From: Clostridiales bacterium
GTDB lineage: Bacteria > Bacillota_A > Clostridia > Christensenellales > Pumilibacteraceae
NCBI GenBank assembly: GCA_031264755.1
Contig: JAISDO010000008.1
Location: 55,549 to 119,548 of the forward strand
Direction: 5' to 3'
Length of the DNA stretch: 64,000 nt
Positions 63,138-64,000 of this stretch are shown here, piece after piece. Each line of letters begins with the position of its first letter. Positions within the stretch are counted from its first letter, which is position 1. The position numbers were made by a program, and so were the translations under genes. The notes beneath the pieces are model-generated. The model worked only from the letters and a program-made list of their open reading frames with translations, did no database searches and had not been told where the DNA came from.

Positions 63138-64000
63138 CTATTTTCTTTTTTGCAAATATCGTACTACACCATATGGCAACATGTACTTGATTGTTTTTTT
63201 TATGTTAGACTTTGTAATGTTGTATTTTGCAATCTTTTTGGCATTGCATAGTCGTATATCCCAACCAATTTTTAGCGAATATTCTTGATAAACCTTATTG
63301 TATATAGCTGCTTGCCCATTCCAAGGTTTGGGACCAGCATAGTGAACTATAACAGGTTGAAAACTTTTATCAAAATTATCTATAGACAACAACTTCATAA
63401 GGAAATTGCATCTAAAATCTGTACTATCCAATTCGCTCAATTCATCTATGCCAGAATTCAACCCAAACACATAAGGAAAAATTGAGACAAGTATATTGTA
63501 CTTTCCATCAAACAAAACTCTTGAGTCAGAACCATCCTGAAATGCCAAATAATTGAGTATATCCTGATCGGGAAATCTAAAATTCTTGTTTTGTTTGTGC
63601 TTAGCAAAAAACTCTAGCGACCTTTGGACATAGTTGTGTTGACGCCAATAATCATTGTTGACAAGCATTACGCCCGCATTTGTATAGTCTATATCGAACA
63701 AATCATATCCAAGAGTCCAAAAAAACTCTAGTGTTGGAAATGTATTTTTGCTATACGGATTGGTTGCCAAAGTAAAAAAGTTCTTTTCACTTTTGGCAGC
63801 ATAAGGACTATTGGACACATCAATATTGTACAAGGTAGATATATCACCTAGACACAATATATCACAATCAAGGTATAATATCTTGCTAACATTAGGCAAC
63901 AACAAAGGCAAAAATAATCTAAAATTAGCCTCCTTGCCAAATCCTCCTATCATGGGTATCTTGTCATAATACTTCTTGTCTATGTATACTATGTCAAGAC
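63138..64000 (-). CDS. Glycosyltransferase family 8 protein (5' end outside window)
   Basis: The reading frame is open to the right edge: upstream of the ATG at 63953 it continues as 'DIVYIDKKYYDKIPMIGGFGK', so the true start lies outside. The core has the GT8 DxD motif in 'ILYLDCDILCLGDI', 'NAGVMLVNNDYW', 'FPDQDILNYLA' and the C-terminal 'VIVHYAGPKPWNG'. Family members (LgtC-, galactosyl- or glucosyltransferases) build surface polysaccharides from UDP-sugars. It could decorate teichoic acid or capsule; together with glf and LTA synthase it points to envelope glycan synthesis. Confidence 0.92.
   Translation of the reverse strand, partial: LDIVYIDKKYYDKIPMIGGFGKEANFRLFLPLLLPNVSKILYLDCDILCLGDISTLYNIDVSNSPYAAKSEKNFFTLATNPYSKNTFPTLEFFWTLGYDLFDIDYTNAGVMLVNNDYWRQHNYVQRSLEFFAKHKQNKNFRFPDQDILNYLAFQDGSDSRVLFDGKYNILVSIFPYVFGLNSGIDELSELDSTDFRCNFLMKLLSIDNFDKSFQPVIVHYAGPKPWNGQAAIYNKVYQEYSLKIGWDIRLCNAKKIAKYNITKSNIKKTIKYMLPYGVVRYLQKRK

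Overview
The window looks like a chromosomal segment of an AT-rich Gram-positive bacterium of the Firmicutes, most probably an uncultured clostridial lineage. The reasons are: the gene order yicC-gmk-rpoZ-coaBC-priA-def-fmt-(bcp)-rsmB-rlmN; a dnaD-dnaI primosome pair; an LtaS-type lipoteichoic acid synthase; a PTS beta-glucoside system; AGGAGG ribosome binding sites; TTGACA/TATAAT promoters; and a small protein resembling an uncharacterised clostridial family. TAA, TAG and TGA all act as stops, so this is not the Mycoplasma code. Almost everything lies on the minus strand except dnaD-dnaI and purA-birA.

Layout, left to right. 1-4.9 kb: a truncated zinc-ribbon membrane protein (DUF6320-like) with its acyltransferase-like partner, two polytopic membrane proteins, a secreted Fn3-like protein and a possibly broken orphan gene. 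5-15.2 kb: the conserved housekeeping cluster for rRNA modification, formyl-Met initiation and removal, replication restart, CoA synthesis, GMP kinase and an RNase. 15.3-19 kb: small anchored InlB-repeat proteins, a 55-residue ORF and ligA. 19.1-28.4 kb: a DUF2130 nuclease-fold protein, divergent dnaD-dnaI, and a giant DUF4011 helicase with a nuclease domain, followed by a winged-helix ORF cut by an amber codon. 28.5-34.7 kb: glf, an M50 intramembrane protease, and a purine salvage group (guaC, two paralogous phosphoribosyltransferases, a purine permease). 34.9-42.2 kb: mnmG and the polyamine transporter potABCD with a HTH-cupin regulator. 42.6-47.5 kb: a small secreted protein, a papain-like protease gene split by a stop codon, an MreB-like actin and a Ppx/GppA phosphatase. 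47.7-48.3 kb: five tRNA genes. 48.6-56 kb: a 1227-residue Ig-like surface protein, a small HAD protein, bglA and a PTS EIIBC. 56.2-64 kb: tRNA-Lys, a clostridial orphan, a TIM-barrel protein, LTA synthase, purA, birA and a truncated GT8 glycosyltransferase.

The most interesting items are: (1) a phosphoribosyltransferase whose C-terminus carries a transposase-like zinc ribbon and helix-turn-helix, beside an unfused paralogue and purine genes, a plausible new kind of purine/PRPP-sensing regulator; (2) several housekeeping genes (yicC, fmt, purA, ligA) with promoters 6-7 bases before the start codon and no ribosome binding site, suggesting leaderless mRNAs; (3) genes interrupted by single in-frame stops; (4) G/C homopolymers of 8-9 bases inside ligA, the LTA synthase and the PTS gene; (5) palindromic operator-like sequences over the pot regulator, purA and bglA promoters. 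No CRISPR array, rRNA or complete insertion sequence was seen. All family assignments rest on reading motifs, with no database search.
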